A stretch of DNA of 64,000 nucleotides, from NCBI RefSeq assembly GCF_900167475.1, contig NZ_LT796768.1, forward strand, positions 2,232,001-2,296,000. Direction: 5' to 3'. Position 1 is the first letter of the stretch; each line of letters starts with the position of its first letter. Origin of the DNA: Aeromicrobium choanae (GTDB lineage: Bacteria > Actinomycetota > Actinomycetes > Propionibacteriales > Nocardioidaceae). Below, in pieces: positions 36,699 through 46,407 of this stretch. The position numbers and the translations under genes were made by a program. The notes under the pieces are model-generated. The model was not told where the DNA came from. It was given only the letters and a program-made list of their open reading frames with translations, and made no database searches.

Positions 36699-36869
36699 TC
36701 TTCGGCGTTCTTCTGCTGAATCCTGCACAGAAGTCGCGCGAGATGACGATCTCCGCGAAAGTTTGTCCCCACTTGTGAACAATGCTGTGTGCAACTATCA
36801 GTTACAACTTGAGCGGCGCCCCATGAGTCACATCCGTCACGAGTAGGAACCCGGGTGTGATCCAAAACA

Positions 36870-36906
36870 TGAGGAAAACCTCAGTCCAAAGATGAGGAAA
36901 GCCTCA
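36870..36906. promoter_or_regulatory. Two TGAGG-N4-CCTCA operators in the fas promoter
   Basis: TGAGGAAAACCTCA (36870-36883) and TGAGGAAAGCCTCA (36893-36906) are inverted repeats with centres 23 bp apart, ending 13 nt before the fas start. The same type of pair lies before the carboxylase gene at 49942. The 170 nt upstream (36699-36869) are AT-richer than average and hold an AACT/AGTT inverted repeat but no other clear signal. Confidence 0.75.
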
Positions 36907-36919
36907 CGTTTGTGTCACG

Positions 36920-39900
36920 ATGGATGACATGACGACGCTCGACACCTCTGTGTTCCACGCCCCGACCTCCCGCGACCGCCGCACCGACAGCCTGCTCGAC
37001 GACCTCCGTTCGGGTACGCCGTGGGCGCTGGTCCTCGGCGGGCAGGGAGGGGACTGGCTCGGCCCGCTGGCCGACCTCGTCCGCGACTTCGCGCTGGACG
37101 CCGACGTCGCCGACCTCGTCCGCCGCTCGGACCGCATGCTGGCTCCCGTCGCCACCGAGCTCGCCCGCGCGGGCGTCGCCTTCGACCCGGTGGCGTGGGT
37201 GGACGTGCTCGCCGTCGGCGAGTCGGCCGAGGACGATGACGCCCCGGGCCTGCCCGCCGGCGCCGACGTCACCGCCCCGGCCGCCTCCGTCCCCGGCATC
37301 ACGCTCGCGCAGCTCGCCGGGCTGCGTGCGCTGTCGCGCCAGGGGCTCGACGTGGCCGCCCACCCGCCCGTCGCCGTGGCGGGCCACTCCCAGGGCGTGC
37401 TCGCCGCCGAGGCGCTCGCCGGCGTCCCCGACGTCGAGGTGCTCGCGCTCGCCCGCCTGGTCGGTGCCGCGGCGCAGCTCGTCGGCCGCCGCCGCGGGCT
37501 GCTCGGACAGACGATGCTGGCCGTCTCGGGAGTCGTCCCCGAGCGCGTCGCCGCCATCGTCGAGGGCACCGGCGCCGTCTGCCACATCCGCAACGGGCGC
37601 CGCTCCGTGGTGCTGTCCGGGCCGTCCGCGGCCCTCGCCGCCGCCACCGCGCGCCTCGAGCAGGTGGCCGCGGACGAGAAGGACGAGCGCGAGCGCAAGG
37701 TCACCGGCGGGGCGCCGTTCTCCCCGGTGATCGAGCCCGTCGAGTCCGCCCTCGCGTTCCACCACCCCGACCTCGCCGAGACCGCCGAGCTGGTGGCCGG
37801 CTGGGCGGCGCGCATCGGCATCGACGCCGAGCACGCCCGCCACGCGACGCAGCGCGCGATCATCGACCCGGTCGACTGGGTCGTCGACGTCACCGCCGCG
37901 CTCGACGCCGGAGCCGAGTGGGTCCTCGACCTCGGGCCCGGCGACCTTGCCTCGCGCCTCACCGCAGCCGAGACCCGCTCGCGCGGCGTCGGCCTGGTGG
38001 CCCCCACGACGCGTCGTGGTCACCGTGAGCTGACGATCACGGGCGCTCGCCCCACGGTCCCCGTCGCGTGGTCGACCTTCGCGCCGCGCCTCGTGACGCT
38101 GCCCGACGGCTCCACCTCGGTCGAGACCGCGTTCACCCGCGCCACCGGCAAGTCGCCGATCCTGCTCGCTGGCATGACGCCCACCACCGTGGACGCGCCG
38201 ATCGTGGCCGCCGCGGCCAACGCCGGCTTCTGGTCCGAGCTCGCCGGTGGCGGCCAGGTGACCGAGGAGATCTTCGACGCCCGCCTCGTCGAGCTGGACT
38301 CGCTGCTCGACGAGGGCGCCACGTTCCAGTTCAACTCGCTGTTCCTCGATCCCTACCTGTGGCGCCTGCAGCTGGGCCAGAACCGCCTCGTCCAGCGCGC
38401 CCGCGCCGCCGGCGCCCCGATCGACGCCGTCATCGTCACGGCCGGCATCCCCGAGCTCGACGACGCCGTCGCCCTCGTCGACGAGCTGACCGAGGCCGGC
38501 ATCGAGCACGTCGTGTTCAAGCCCGGCACCGTGCGCCAGATCCGTGAGGTCCTCGCGATCGCCAAGAAGGTCGACCGCACCGTCATCGTGCAGGTCGAGG
38601 GAGGCCGCGCCGGCGGTCACCACTCGTGGGAGGACCTGGACGACCTGATCCTGGCCACCTACGGCGAGCTGCGCGCCCAGTCGAACGTGGTCCTGTGCGT
38701 CGGCGGTGGCATCGGCACCTCCGACGCCGCGGCCGCGTGGCTGACCGGCACCTGGGCCCAGCGCCACGGCTTCCTCGACATGCCCGTCGACGGCATCCTC
38801 GTCGGCACCGCCGCTATGGCGACCCTCGAGGCCACGACCGCCCCCGAGGTCAAGCAGCTGCTCGTCGAGACCCGCGGCACCGGTGCGTGGGTCGGCGCCG
38901 GCACCGCCAAGAACGGCATGGCGTCGGGCCGCAGCCAGCTCGGTGCCGACATCCACGAGATCGACAACACCGCGTCGCGCACCGGCCGCCTCCTCGACGA
39001 GGTCGCCGGCGACGCCGATGCGGTCGCCCGCCGCCGCGACGAGATCGTCGAGGCGCTCGACCGCACCGCGAAGCCGTACTTCGGCGACGTCGCCGCGATG
39101 ACCTACGCCCGCTGGCTCGGCCGCTTCGTCGAGCTCTCCGGCACCGCCGCCGACGGCTCGGCCCAGTGGCTCGACGTGTCGCTGCGCGACCGGTTCCACG
39201 CGCTCGCGCAGCGGGCCGAGGCCCGCCTCGCCGAGCAGGACCGCGGCGAGATCGCCACGCTCTTCGCCGAGCCGGCCGACGTCGAGGACGGCCCGGCCGC
39301 GCTCGACCGCCTGCTCGCGGCGTACCCCGACGCCGCCTCGGTGACGCTGCACCCGGCCGACGAGGCGTTCTTCGTCGAGGTCTGCCGCCGGGCCGGCAAG
39401 CCCGTGAACTTCGTGCCGGTCGTCGACGCGGACGTGCGCCGCTGGTGGCGCTCGGACTCCCTGTGGCAGGCGCACGACCCGCGCTACGGGGCCGACGAGG
39501 TCTGCGTCATCCCCGGCACGGCCAGCGTCGCGGGCATCACCCGCGTCGACGAGCCCGTCGCCGACCTGCTGCAGCGCTTCGAGGACGCGGCGGTCGACGC
39601 CCTGCTCGCCTCGGGTCGCGCCCCGCAGCGCGTGCCGGCCCGCCGCCGTGAGGGCGACAGCCGTCTCGCCGCTCCGCTCGCCGTGGTCCTGGCCGCCCCC
39701 GACGTGGTCTGGGCGGGCCGCACCGTCACCAACCCCGTGCACCGCCTCGGCGCCGAGTGGGTGCTGACCGACACCGACTCCGCCGAGCAGGCCGCCACGG
39801 GTGCCCGCCTCGTCGCCGCGGGCGACTCCGCGGCCGACCTGACCGTGCCCCTCGGCCACGGCCGTGAGCTGACGCTGCGCATCGAGGTGCCGTCCGGCTC

Positions 39901-42900
39901 TTCGCGCGGCCACGCTCCCGTGGTCACCACCGACGCCGCCGTGTCCGCCATGGCGCAGATCGTCAGCGGTGCCGTCGCCGGCAGTCTTCCCGAGGTCTCC
40001 GACGGCGTCGCGCACCTCGACGTCGACTGGGACCCGGACCTGGCCGCCGACCACGCCGCCGTCAGCGCCGGACCGCTCGTGCTCGGCCGTCACCGCGTGC
40101 CCGACGTGCTCGTCGGACTGGCCTGGCCTGCGGTCTTCGCCGTCATCGGCGACGCCCGCAACGCCGAGGGCGTCCCCGTCGTCGAGGGCATGCTCGACCT
40201 GGTCCACCTCGACCACGCGATCACCGCGCAGCCGCTGCCGACCGAGCGCACGTCGCTCGAGATCCGTGCCGCCCTGACCGGCGTCGAGGAGTCGCAGTAC
40301 GGCCGTGTCGTCACCGTCGACGTGACGGTCGGCGACGTCGCCACGATGCGCGAGCGGTTCGCAATCCGCGGCCGCACGGGCGCGGCCACGCTGGCCGACC
40401 CCGCGCGTGCGGGCGACGTCCTGGGCGATGACGAGGTCAAGGACACCCCGCGCCGGACGCGAGCCCGCGTGACCGTGACCGCCCCGTCCGACCTCGGCGC
40501 GTTCGCGTCGGTCACGGGCGACCACAACCCGATCCACACCAGCGTCGCCGCCGCCCGCCTGGCCGGCCTGGGCGCGCCCATCGTGCACGGCATGTGGACC
40601 TCCGCCGCCGCGCAGCACGCGGTGGCGGACGAGACCGGACGCCGCATCGCCGGCTGGACCACGCGCTTCATGGCCCCGGTCGCTCCGGGCGCCGAGGTGG
40701 AGGTCCGCGCCGATCGCGTGGGCCTGTCCCACGGCCGCGAGGTGCTGGACGTCACCGTGCGCGCCGAGGGCGAGATCGTCATGGCCGCCTCGGCCGTACT
40801 GGACGCGCCCCGCACCGCCTACGCCTTCCCCGGCCAGGGCATCCAGAGCCCCGGCATGGGCATGGCCGGCTACCAGCGCTGCCCCGCGGCGCGCGAGGTC
40901 TGGGACCGTGCCGACAAGCACACCCGCTCCGCGCTCGGCTTCTCGATCCTGACCGTCGTTCGCGACAACCCGACCGATCTCACCGTCCGCGGCGTCACGC
41001 ACCACCACCCCGACGGCGTGCTCTACCTGACGCAGTTCACGCAGGTCGCGATGGCCGTCCTGGGCGCGGCCCAGATGGCCGAGCTGCGTGAGGGCGGCGC
41101 GTTCGTCGACGGAGCGGTGCTGGCTGGTCACTCGGTCGGCGAGTACAACGCGCTCGCCGCGGTCTCGGGCGTCATCAGCCTCGAGGCCGTCGTCGAGGTC
41201 GTGTTCCAGCGCGGCTCGGTCATGCACACGCTCGTGCCGCGTGACGAGAAGGGCCGCAGCGACTACCGCCTCGCGGCGATCCGCCCCTCGCAGATCGGCC
41301 TGGCCGACGACGAGGTGAAGGACTACGTCGAGGGCCTCGGTGAGGCGTCCGGCGAGTTCCTGCAGATCGTCAACTACAACATGCGGGGCTCGCAGTACGC
41401 GATCGCCGGCACCGTCCGGGGCCTCGAGGTCCTGGAGAAGGACGTGGCCGATCGCCGCGAGCGGTTCGGCGGCAAGGCCGCGTTCATCCTCGTGCCCGGC
41501 ATCGACGTGCCGTTCCACAGCCGCGTGCTGCACGGCGGCGTGCCGGACTTCCGCCACAAGCTGCAGGAGCTGCTTCCGCCCACGATCGACCCGGCGATCC
41601 TCGAGGGCCGCTACGTGCCGAACCTCGTGCCGAAGCCGTTCAGCCTGGACGAGGACTTCATCCGCGAGGTCGAGCAGTACGTCGGCACCACCGTCCCGCG
41701 GTCGGAGGACCCGGGCATGCTGTGCCGCGACCTGCTGATCGAGCTGCTGGCCTGGCAGTTCGCCAGCCCCGTGCGCTGGATCGAGACGCAGGACCTCATG
41801 TTCACCCCCGTCGAGGAGGGCGGCCTGGGCGTCGAGCGCTTCGTCGAGGTCGGCGTCGGCTCGGCCCCGACCGTGGCCAACCTCGCGGCCGGCACGCTGA
41901 AGCTGCCCGGCTACCCGAGCGTCGAGGTGCTGAACGTCGAGCGCGACGCCGCCGCCGTGTACGGGACCGACGAGGACCCGGCGCCGGTGGAGGACGAGGC
42001 CCCCGAGGCGACCGTCGAGGACAGCGCGCCGCAGCAGGCCGCCGCCCCCGCGGCTGCTCCGGCCGGTGGCCCCGCCACGCAGACGGCCGCCGACCTGCCC
42101 TTCTCGGCAGCCGATGCGACCAAGGTCCTCATCGCGTGGTGGACGAAGCTGCGCCTGGACCAGCTCGGTGCGGCCGACACGATCGAGTCGCTGACCGACG
42201 GTGCGTCCAGCCGCCGCAACCAGCTGCTGATCGACCTCGGCGGCGAGCTGTCGCTGGGTGCGATCGACGGCGCCGCGGAGGCCGACATCGTCACGCTGGG
42301 CGGTCAGGTCGACGCCCTCGCCCGGACCTACAAGCCGTTCGGCCCGGTCCTGGCCGAGGCGTTCGGCGACCACCTCAAGAAGGTGCTCGGCCCGACGGGT
42401 CGCAAGCAGTCGGCCGTCGCCGAGCGCGTCACGGGTGCGTGGCAGCTCGGCTCGGGCTGGGCCTCGCACGTCCTGGCCGAGCTGGCCATGGTCACCCGCG
42501 AGGGCCAGAGCGTCCGCGGCGGCGCGTTCGGCGAGGCGTCGATCGCCTCGGCCGGCGACGTCGACGCGGCCATCGACGCCGCGGTCCAGGCGGTCGCGGC
42601 ACGCCACGGCGTGACGGTGCAGATGCCGTCCGCGGGCGGTGGCGACGGCGCCACGATCGACGCCGAGGCGCTCGGCGAGTTCACCGCGGCCATCACCGGC
42701 CGCGACGGCGTGCTCGCCTCGGCGGCACGGCTCGTGCTGGAGCACCTCGACCTGGTCGACGTGCCCGAGACCGCCGAGCCCGACGAGCAGGCGGCCGCGG
42801 TCGTCGCACGGGTCGAGGCCGAGCTGGGCACCGACTGGATCAAGGCCACCGAGGGCGTCTTCGACGCCGAGCACGCGGTCGTCCTGGACGACCGCTGGGC

Positions 42901-45900
42901 GTCGGCGCGCGAGGACCTCGCGCGCCTCGCGCACGGCGACGAGGTCGTCGGCTCCTTCGCCGCAACCGGCGAGGTCGTGGCGAAGCAGGCCGAGCACTGG
43001 CTCGCGCGGACCGGCGACGAGCGGTTCGCCCGCATCGCCGAGGACGCGCGCGACACGACCGCCGGCACCTTCGCCGGCGAGGTCGCGGTCGTGACCGGCG
43101 CGGCCGACGGCTCGATCGCGGGCTCCGCCGTGGGCGAGCTGCTCGCGGGCGGCGCCACGGTCGTGGCCACCACGTCCTCCCTGGCGCCGAAGAAGCTGCG
43201 CTTCTTCAAGGACCTCTACCGCCGCAACGCGCGTGCCGGTGCGGTCCTGTGGGTCGTACCCGCCAACCTGGCGTCGTTCGCCGACGTGGACGCGCTGGTC
43301 GAGTGGATCGGGGCCGAGCAGTCCCGCACCGCCGCCGGCGTCACGACCGTGTCGAAGCCCTCGCTCACCCCGACGCTGCTGGTGCCGTTCGCGGCCGGCC
43401 GGGTCATGGGCGACGCGACCGAGGCCGGCCCCCGCGCCGAGCTCGAGATGCGCATCCTGCTGTGGTCGGTCGAGCGGCTCGTCGGCGCGCTGTCGTCGTC
43501 GGTCACCGACCGCAACCTCGACGCCCGCCTGCACGTGCTGCTGCCGGGCTCGCCCAACCGCGGCATGTTCGGTGGCGACGGCGCCTACGGCGAGGCCAAG
43601 GCCGCGCTGGACGCCCTGGTCACCAAGTGGGGCTCGGAGAAGCGCTGGGCCGACAAGGTCACGCTGGCCCACGCCATCATCGGCTGGGTCCGCGGCACGG
43701 GCCTCATGGGCGGCAACGACCCGCTCGTCGAGGCCGTCGAGGCCGCCGGCGTCCGCACCTGGTCGCCCGCCGAGATGGCCGCCGCGCTGCTCGAGGCCTG
43801 CACCCCGCAGGCCCGCCAGCAGGCGACCGAGGGTCCGCTGACGTTCGATCTCACGGGAGGCCTCGGCGAGGCCGACCTCGACATGAAGGCGCTCGCGGCG
43901 GAAGCCGGTGATCGAGTTGCTGGGCGAGGGACGAGCCCGCGTATCGAGATCAACTCGACGATCCCGGCGCTCCCCGCGCCCCCGTCGCGCCTCGACCGCG
44001 TCGAGACGCCCGAGTGGGCCGGCGTCACCGCCCGCCCCGAGGACCTCGTGGTCATCGTGGGCGCCGGCGAGCTGGGCCCGTACGGCTCGGCGCGCACGCG
44101 CTTCGAGATGGAGGTCGAGGACCGCCTGTCCGCGGCCGGCGTGCTCGAGCTGGCGTGGTCCACCGGACTGCTCAGCTGGGACGCGACGAACCGCGGCTGG
44201 TTCGACACCGAGTCCGGCGAGGTCGTCGCTGAGCACGAGATCGCCGATCGGTACGAGGACGCGGTCCGTGAGCGGATCGGCGTTCGCCGGTACGCCGACG
44301 ACGGCGACATGGTCGACAACAGCGCCCCCCTGCTGGCGTCGGTGTACCTCGACCACGACCTGACCTTCACGGTCTCGGGCCAGGCGGAGGCGCAGGCGAT
44401 GCGCGACGCCGATCCCGAGCACACCGTGATCGCGCAGGACGGCGAGGGCGAGTGGACCGTGACCCGCAGGGCGGGCACGCAGGTCCGTGTGCCGCGCAAG
44501 ATGAAGCTGACCCGCACGGTCGGCGGCCAGATCCCGACGGGCTTCGACCCGACGGTCTGGGGCGTCCCGGCCGAGATGGTCGAGGCGGTCGACCGCGTGG
44601 CCCTGTGGAACCTGATCTGCACCGTGGACGCGTTCCTGTCGTCGGGCTTCACCCCGTCCGAGCTGATGCGCTGGACGCACCCGACCTTGGTGGCGAACAC
44701 GCAGGGCACCGGCATGGGCGGCATGACGTCGATGCACTCGCTGTACATCGACACCCTGCTGGGCGAGGCGAAGCCGAACGACATCCTGCAGGAGGCGCTG
44801 CCGAACGTCATCGCCGCGCACGTGGTCCAGTCCTACGTGGGCAGCTACGGCGCGATGGTGCACCCGGTGGCCGCATGCGCCACGACCGCGGTGTCGGTCG
44901 AGGAGGGCGTGGACAAGATCCGCCTCAACAAGGCCGAGTTCGTCGTGGCTGGCGGCTTCGACGACCTCTCGGTCGAGGGGATCGTGGGCTTCGGCGACAT
45001 GTCGGCCACCGCGGACTCCGCGGCGATGGCCGCCAAGGGCCTCGAGGACCGCTACTTCAGCCGTGCCAACGACCGTCGCTACGGCGGGTTCGTGGAGTCG
45101 CAGGGCGGCGGCACGATCCTGCTGGCCCGCGGTGACCTGGCGGCCCGGATGGGCCTGCCGGTGCTCGGCGTCGTGGCCTACGCGGCCTCGTTCGCCGACG
45201 GCGTGCACACGTCGATCCCGGCGCCGGGCCTCGGTGCCCTGGCGGCGGGCCGTGGTGGGCGCGAGTCGCAGCTGGCTCGCTCGCTCTCGGCCCTGGGCGT
45301 GGGCGCTGACGACATCGGCGTGCTGTCCAAGCACGACACGTCGACGGGCGTCAACGAGCGCAACGAGTCCGAGCTGCACGAGCGGCTGGCGGCGGCCCTG
45401 GGCCGCAGCGAGGGCAACCCGCTGTACGTCATGAGCCAGAAGGCGCTGACCGGTCACTCGAAGGGCGGCGCGGCCGCCTTCCAGCTGATCGGGCTGTGCC
45501 AGGTGCTGGAGGGCGGCGTCCTGCCGCCGAACCGGAGCCTGGACTGCGTGATGGACGACCTGGCCGAGCACGAGCACCTCGTGTGGCTGCGCGAGCCGCT
45601 GGCGACCGGGCCGCTCAAGGCGGGTCTGCTGACCAGCCTGGGCTTCGGTCATGTGGCCGGCCTGATCGCCGTGGTGCACTCGCAGGCGTTCGTGGAGTCG
45701 CTCTCCGCCGACGAGCGCGACGCGTACCTCGAGGCGGCGGAGCGTCGCCGGATCGACGGTCGCATGCGCCTCGTCGACGCCATGTACGGCGGCGAGGCGC
45801 TGTACCGACGTCCGGCCGACCGGCGTCTGGGTGACTCGGGCGTGCGCGAGCGTGAGGCGGCCCTGCTGCTCGACGCGAGCGGCCGCCTGGGCGAGGACGG

Positions 45901-45919
45901 GGTCTACGCGTGCCGGTGA
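36920..45919 (+). CDS. fas: Type I fatty acid synthase (multidomain)
   Basis: A single 2,999-residue polypeptide making C16-C26 acyl-CoA, as in mycobacteria. Domains in order: acyltransferase with GHSQG (Ser157); enoyl reductase from about 400 (KSPILLAGMTPTTVDAPIV, then GGRAGGHHSWED and CVGGGIGTSDAAAAWL); dehydratase hot-dog around 1200 (TGDHNPIHTS, VHGMWTS); malonyl/palmitoyl transferase with GHSVGEYNAL (Ser1405); an Ala/Pro/Glu linker near 1690-1735; acyl carrier region (LTDGASSRRNQLLIDLGGE, about 1757-1775); ketoreductase from about 2053; ketosynthase with HPVAACATT (Cys2653). The start may instead be ATG 36929, which would fit a leaderless transcript. acpS overlaps its end. A REP-like element is read in frame between the reductase and synthase domains. 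Confidence 0.97.
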   Translation: MDDMTTLDTSVFHAPTSRDRRTDSLLDDLRSGTPWALVLGGQGGDWLGPLADLVRDFALDADVADLVRRSDRMLAPVATELARAGVAFDPVAWVDVLAVGESAEDDDAPGLPAGADVTAPAASVPGITLAQLAGLRALSRQGLDVAAHPPVAVAGHSQGVLAAEALAGVPDVEVLALARLVGAAAQLVGRRRGLLGQTMLAVSGVVPERVAAIVEGTGAVCHIRNGRRSVVLSGPSAALAAATARLEQVAADEKDERERKVTGGAPFSPVIEPVESALAFHHPDLAETAELVAGWAARIGIDAEHARHATQRAIIDPVDWVVDVTAALDAGAEWVLDLGPGDLASRLTAAETRSRGVGLVAPTTRRGHRELTITGARPTVPVAWSTFAPRLVTLPDGSTSVETAFTRATGKSPILLAGMTPTTVDAPIVAAAANAGFWSELAGGGQVTEEIFDARLVELDSLLDEGATFQFNSLFLDPYLWRLQLGQNRLVQRARAAGAPIDAVIVTAGIPELDDAVALVDELTEAGIEHVVFKPGTVRQIREVLAIAKKVDRTVIVQVEGGRAGGHHSWEDLDDLILATYGELRAQSNVVLCVGGGIGTSDAAAAWLTGTWAQRHGFLDMPVDGILVGTAAMATLEATTAPEVKQLLVETRGTGAWVGAGTAKNGMASGRSQLGADIHEIDNTASRTGRLLDEVAGDADAVARRRDEIVEALDRTAKPYFGDVAAMTYARWLGRFVELSGTAADGSAQWLDVSLRDRFHALAQRAEARLAEQDRGEIATLFAEPADVEDGPAALDRLLAAYPDAASVTLHPADEAFFVEVCRRAGKPVNFVPVVDADVRRWWRSDSLWQAHDPRYGADEVCVIPGTASVAGITRVDEPVADLLQRFEDAAVDALLASGRAPQRVPARRREGDSRLAAPLAVVLAAPDVVWAGRTVTNPVHRLGAEWVLTDTDSAEQAATGARLVAAGDSAADLTVPLGHGRELTLRIEVPSGSSRGHAPVVTTDAAVSAMAQIVSGAVAGSLPEVSDGVAHLDVDWDPDLAADHAAVSAGPLVLGRHRVPDVLVGLAWPAVFAVIGDARNAEGVPVVEGMLDLVHLDHAITAQPLPTERTSLEIRAALTGVEESQYGRVVTVDVTVGDVATMRERFAIRGRTGAATLADPARAGDVLGDDEVKDTPRRTRARVTVTAPSDLGAFASVTGDHNPIHTSVAAARLAGLGAPIVHGMWTSAAAQHAVADETGRRIAGWTTRFMAPVAPGAEVEVRADRVGLSHGREVLDVTVRAEGEIVMAASAVLDAPRTAYAFPGQGIQSPGMGMAGYQRCPAAREVWDRADKHTRSALGFSILTVVRDNPTDLTVRGVTHHHPDGVLYLTQFTQVAMAVLGAAQMAELREGGAFVDGAVLAGHSVGEYNALAAVSGVISLEAVVEVVFQRGSVMHTLVPRDEKGRSDYRLAAIRPSQIGLADDEVKDYVEGLGEASGEFLQIVNYNMRGSQYAIAGTVRGLEVLEKDVADRRERFGGKAAFILVPGIDVPFHSRVLHGGVPDFRHKLQELLPPTIDPAILEGRYVPNLVPKPFSLDEDFIREVEQYVGTTVPRSEDPGMLCRDLLIELLAWQFASPVRWIETQDLMFTPVEEGGLGVERFVEVGVGSAPTVANLAAGTLKLPGYPSVEVLNVERDAAAVYGTDEDPAPVEDEAPEATVEDSAPQQAAAPAAAPAGGPATQTAADLPFSAADATKVLIAWWTKLRLDQLGAADTIESLTDGASSRRNQLLIDLGGELSLGAIDGAAEADIVTLGGQVDALARTYKPFGPVLAEAFGDHLKKVLGPTGRKQSAVAERVTGAWQLGSGWASHVLAELAMVTREGQSVRGGAFGEASIASAGDVDAAIDAAVQAVAARHGVTVQMPSAGGGDGATIDAEALGEFTAAITGRDGVLASAARLVLEHLDLVDVPETAEPDEQAAAVVARVEAELGTDWIKATEGVFDAEHAVVLDDRWASAREDLARLAHGDEVVGSFAATGEVVAKQAEHWLARTGDERFARIAEDARDTTAGTFAGEVAVVTGAADGSIAGSAVGELLAGGATVVATTSSLAPKKLRFFKDLYRRNARAGAVLWVVPANLASFADVDALVEWIGAEQSRTAAGVTTVSKPSLTPTLLVPFAAGRVMGDATEAGPRAELEMRILLWSVERLVGALSSSVTDRNLDARLHVLLPGSPNRGMFGGDGAYGEAKAALDALVTKWGSEKRWADKVTLAHAIIGWVRGTGLMGGNDPLVEAVEAAGVRTWSPAEMAAALLEACTPQARQQATEGPLTFDLTGGLGEADLDMKALAAEAGDRVAGRGTSPRIEINSTIPALPAPPSRLDRVETPEWAGVTARPEDLVVIVGAGELGPYGSARTRFEMEVEDRLSAAGVLELAWSTGLLSWDATNRGWFDTESGEVVAEHEIADRYEDAVRERIGVRRYADDGDMVDNSAPLLASVYLDHDLTFTVSGQAEAQAMRDADPEHTVIAQDGEGEWTVTRRAGTQVRVPRKMKLTRTVGGQIPTGFDPTVWGVPAEMVEAVDRVALWNLICTVDAFLSSGFTPSELMRWTHPTLVANTQGTGMGGMTSMHSLYIDTLLGEAKPNDILQEALPNVIAAHVVQSYVGSYGAMVHPVAACATTAVSVEEGVDKIRLNKAEFVVAGGFDDLSVEGIVGFGDMSATADSAAMAAKGLEDRYFSRANDRRYGGFVESQGGGTILLARGDLAARMGLPVLGVVAYAASFADGVHTSIPAPGLGALAAGRGGRESQLARSLSALGVGADDIGVLSKHDTSTGVNERNESELHERLAAALGRSEGNPLYVMSQKALTGHSKGGAAAFQLIGLCQVLEGGVLPPNRSLDCVMDDLAEHEHLVWLREPLATGPLKAGLLTSLGFGHVAGLIAVVHSQAFVESLSADERDAYLEAAERRRIDGRMRLVDAMYGGEALYRRPADRRLGDSGVREREAALLLDASGRLGEDGVYACR
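43905..43952 (+). repeat. REP-like element within the fas coding sequence
   Basis: These 48 bases begin CCGGTGATCGAGT and end GTATCGAGATCA, identical at both ends (13 and 12 bases) and equal in length to an intergenic element at 61643-61690. The copy is read in frame as about 16 residues (GDRVAGRGTSPRIEI) within the linker between ketoreductase and ketosynthase. Confidence 0.65.
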
Positions 45920-46323
45920 TCGGCACCGGGATCGACCTGGTGGACGTGCCCGGATTCGCCGAGCAGCATCGGCGACCGGGCACCCGCGCCGGCAGTGCCT
46001 TCACAGCTGCCGAGCGCCGCGACGCCCGGAGTTCTCCTTCTGGCTCCGGGCGTCGCACCCCCGATCAGGAGATGGCGTCCCTCGCTGCCCGCTGGGCGGT
46101 CAAGGAGGCGTTCATCAAGGCCTGGTCGGAGTCGCTGTGGGGGACTCCGCCGCCCCTCGGCGAGCACGTGCACGACCAGATCGAGGTGATCCGCGACGCG
46201 TGGGGTCGTCCCCGCATCCGCCTGCACGGCGAGGTCGCGAAGCACCTCGAGGACGTCACCGTGCACGTCAGCCTCAGCCACGACGGTCCCGCCGCCATCG
46301 CGATGGTGACCCTCTCCTCCTGA
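45910..46323 (+). CDS. acpS: Holo-[acyl-carrier-protein] synthase
   Basis: Transfers 4'-phosphopantetheine from CoA to the carrier domain of the synthase encoded just before it. The 137-residue protein has both AcpS motifs: IGTGIDLVDVPGF with the metal-binding Asp, and LAARWAVKEAFIKAW with the Glu and Lys, plus SLSHDG near the end. GTG at 45910 overlaps the fas stop by 10 nt, giving tight coupling. The fas-acpS order is the same in mycobacteria (Rv2524c-Rv2523c). Confidence 0.96.
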   Translation: MPVIGTGIDLVDVPGFAEQHRRPGTRAGSAFTAAERRDARSSPSGSGRRTPDQEMASLAARWAVKEAFIKAWSESLWGTPPPLGEHVHDQIEVIRDAWGRPRIRLHGEVAKHLEDVTVHVSLSHDGPAAIAMVTLSS

Positions 46324-46407
46324 CCCACGTCTCGCGCCTTCGATGACTGCGCTGTCGGTGACTTGCGCTCTCGGTGAACAGGGGTTCCCCCGAGGAGGCG
46401 GTCGCGG

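Noticed and set aside
36881-45679. A 2,932-codon open frame antisense to fas
   Set aside because: Its translation is rich in Arg, Gly, His and Ala with no recognisable domain and mirrors the strong third-position GC bias of fas. Long shadow frames are expected opposite high-GC genes.
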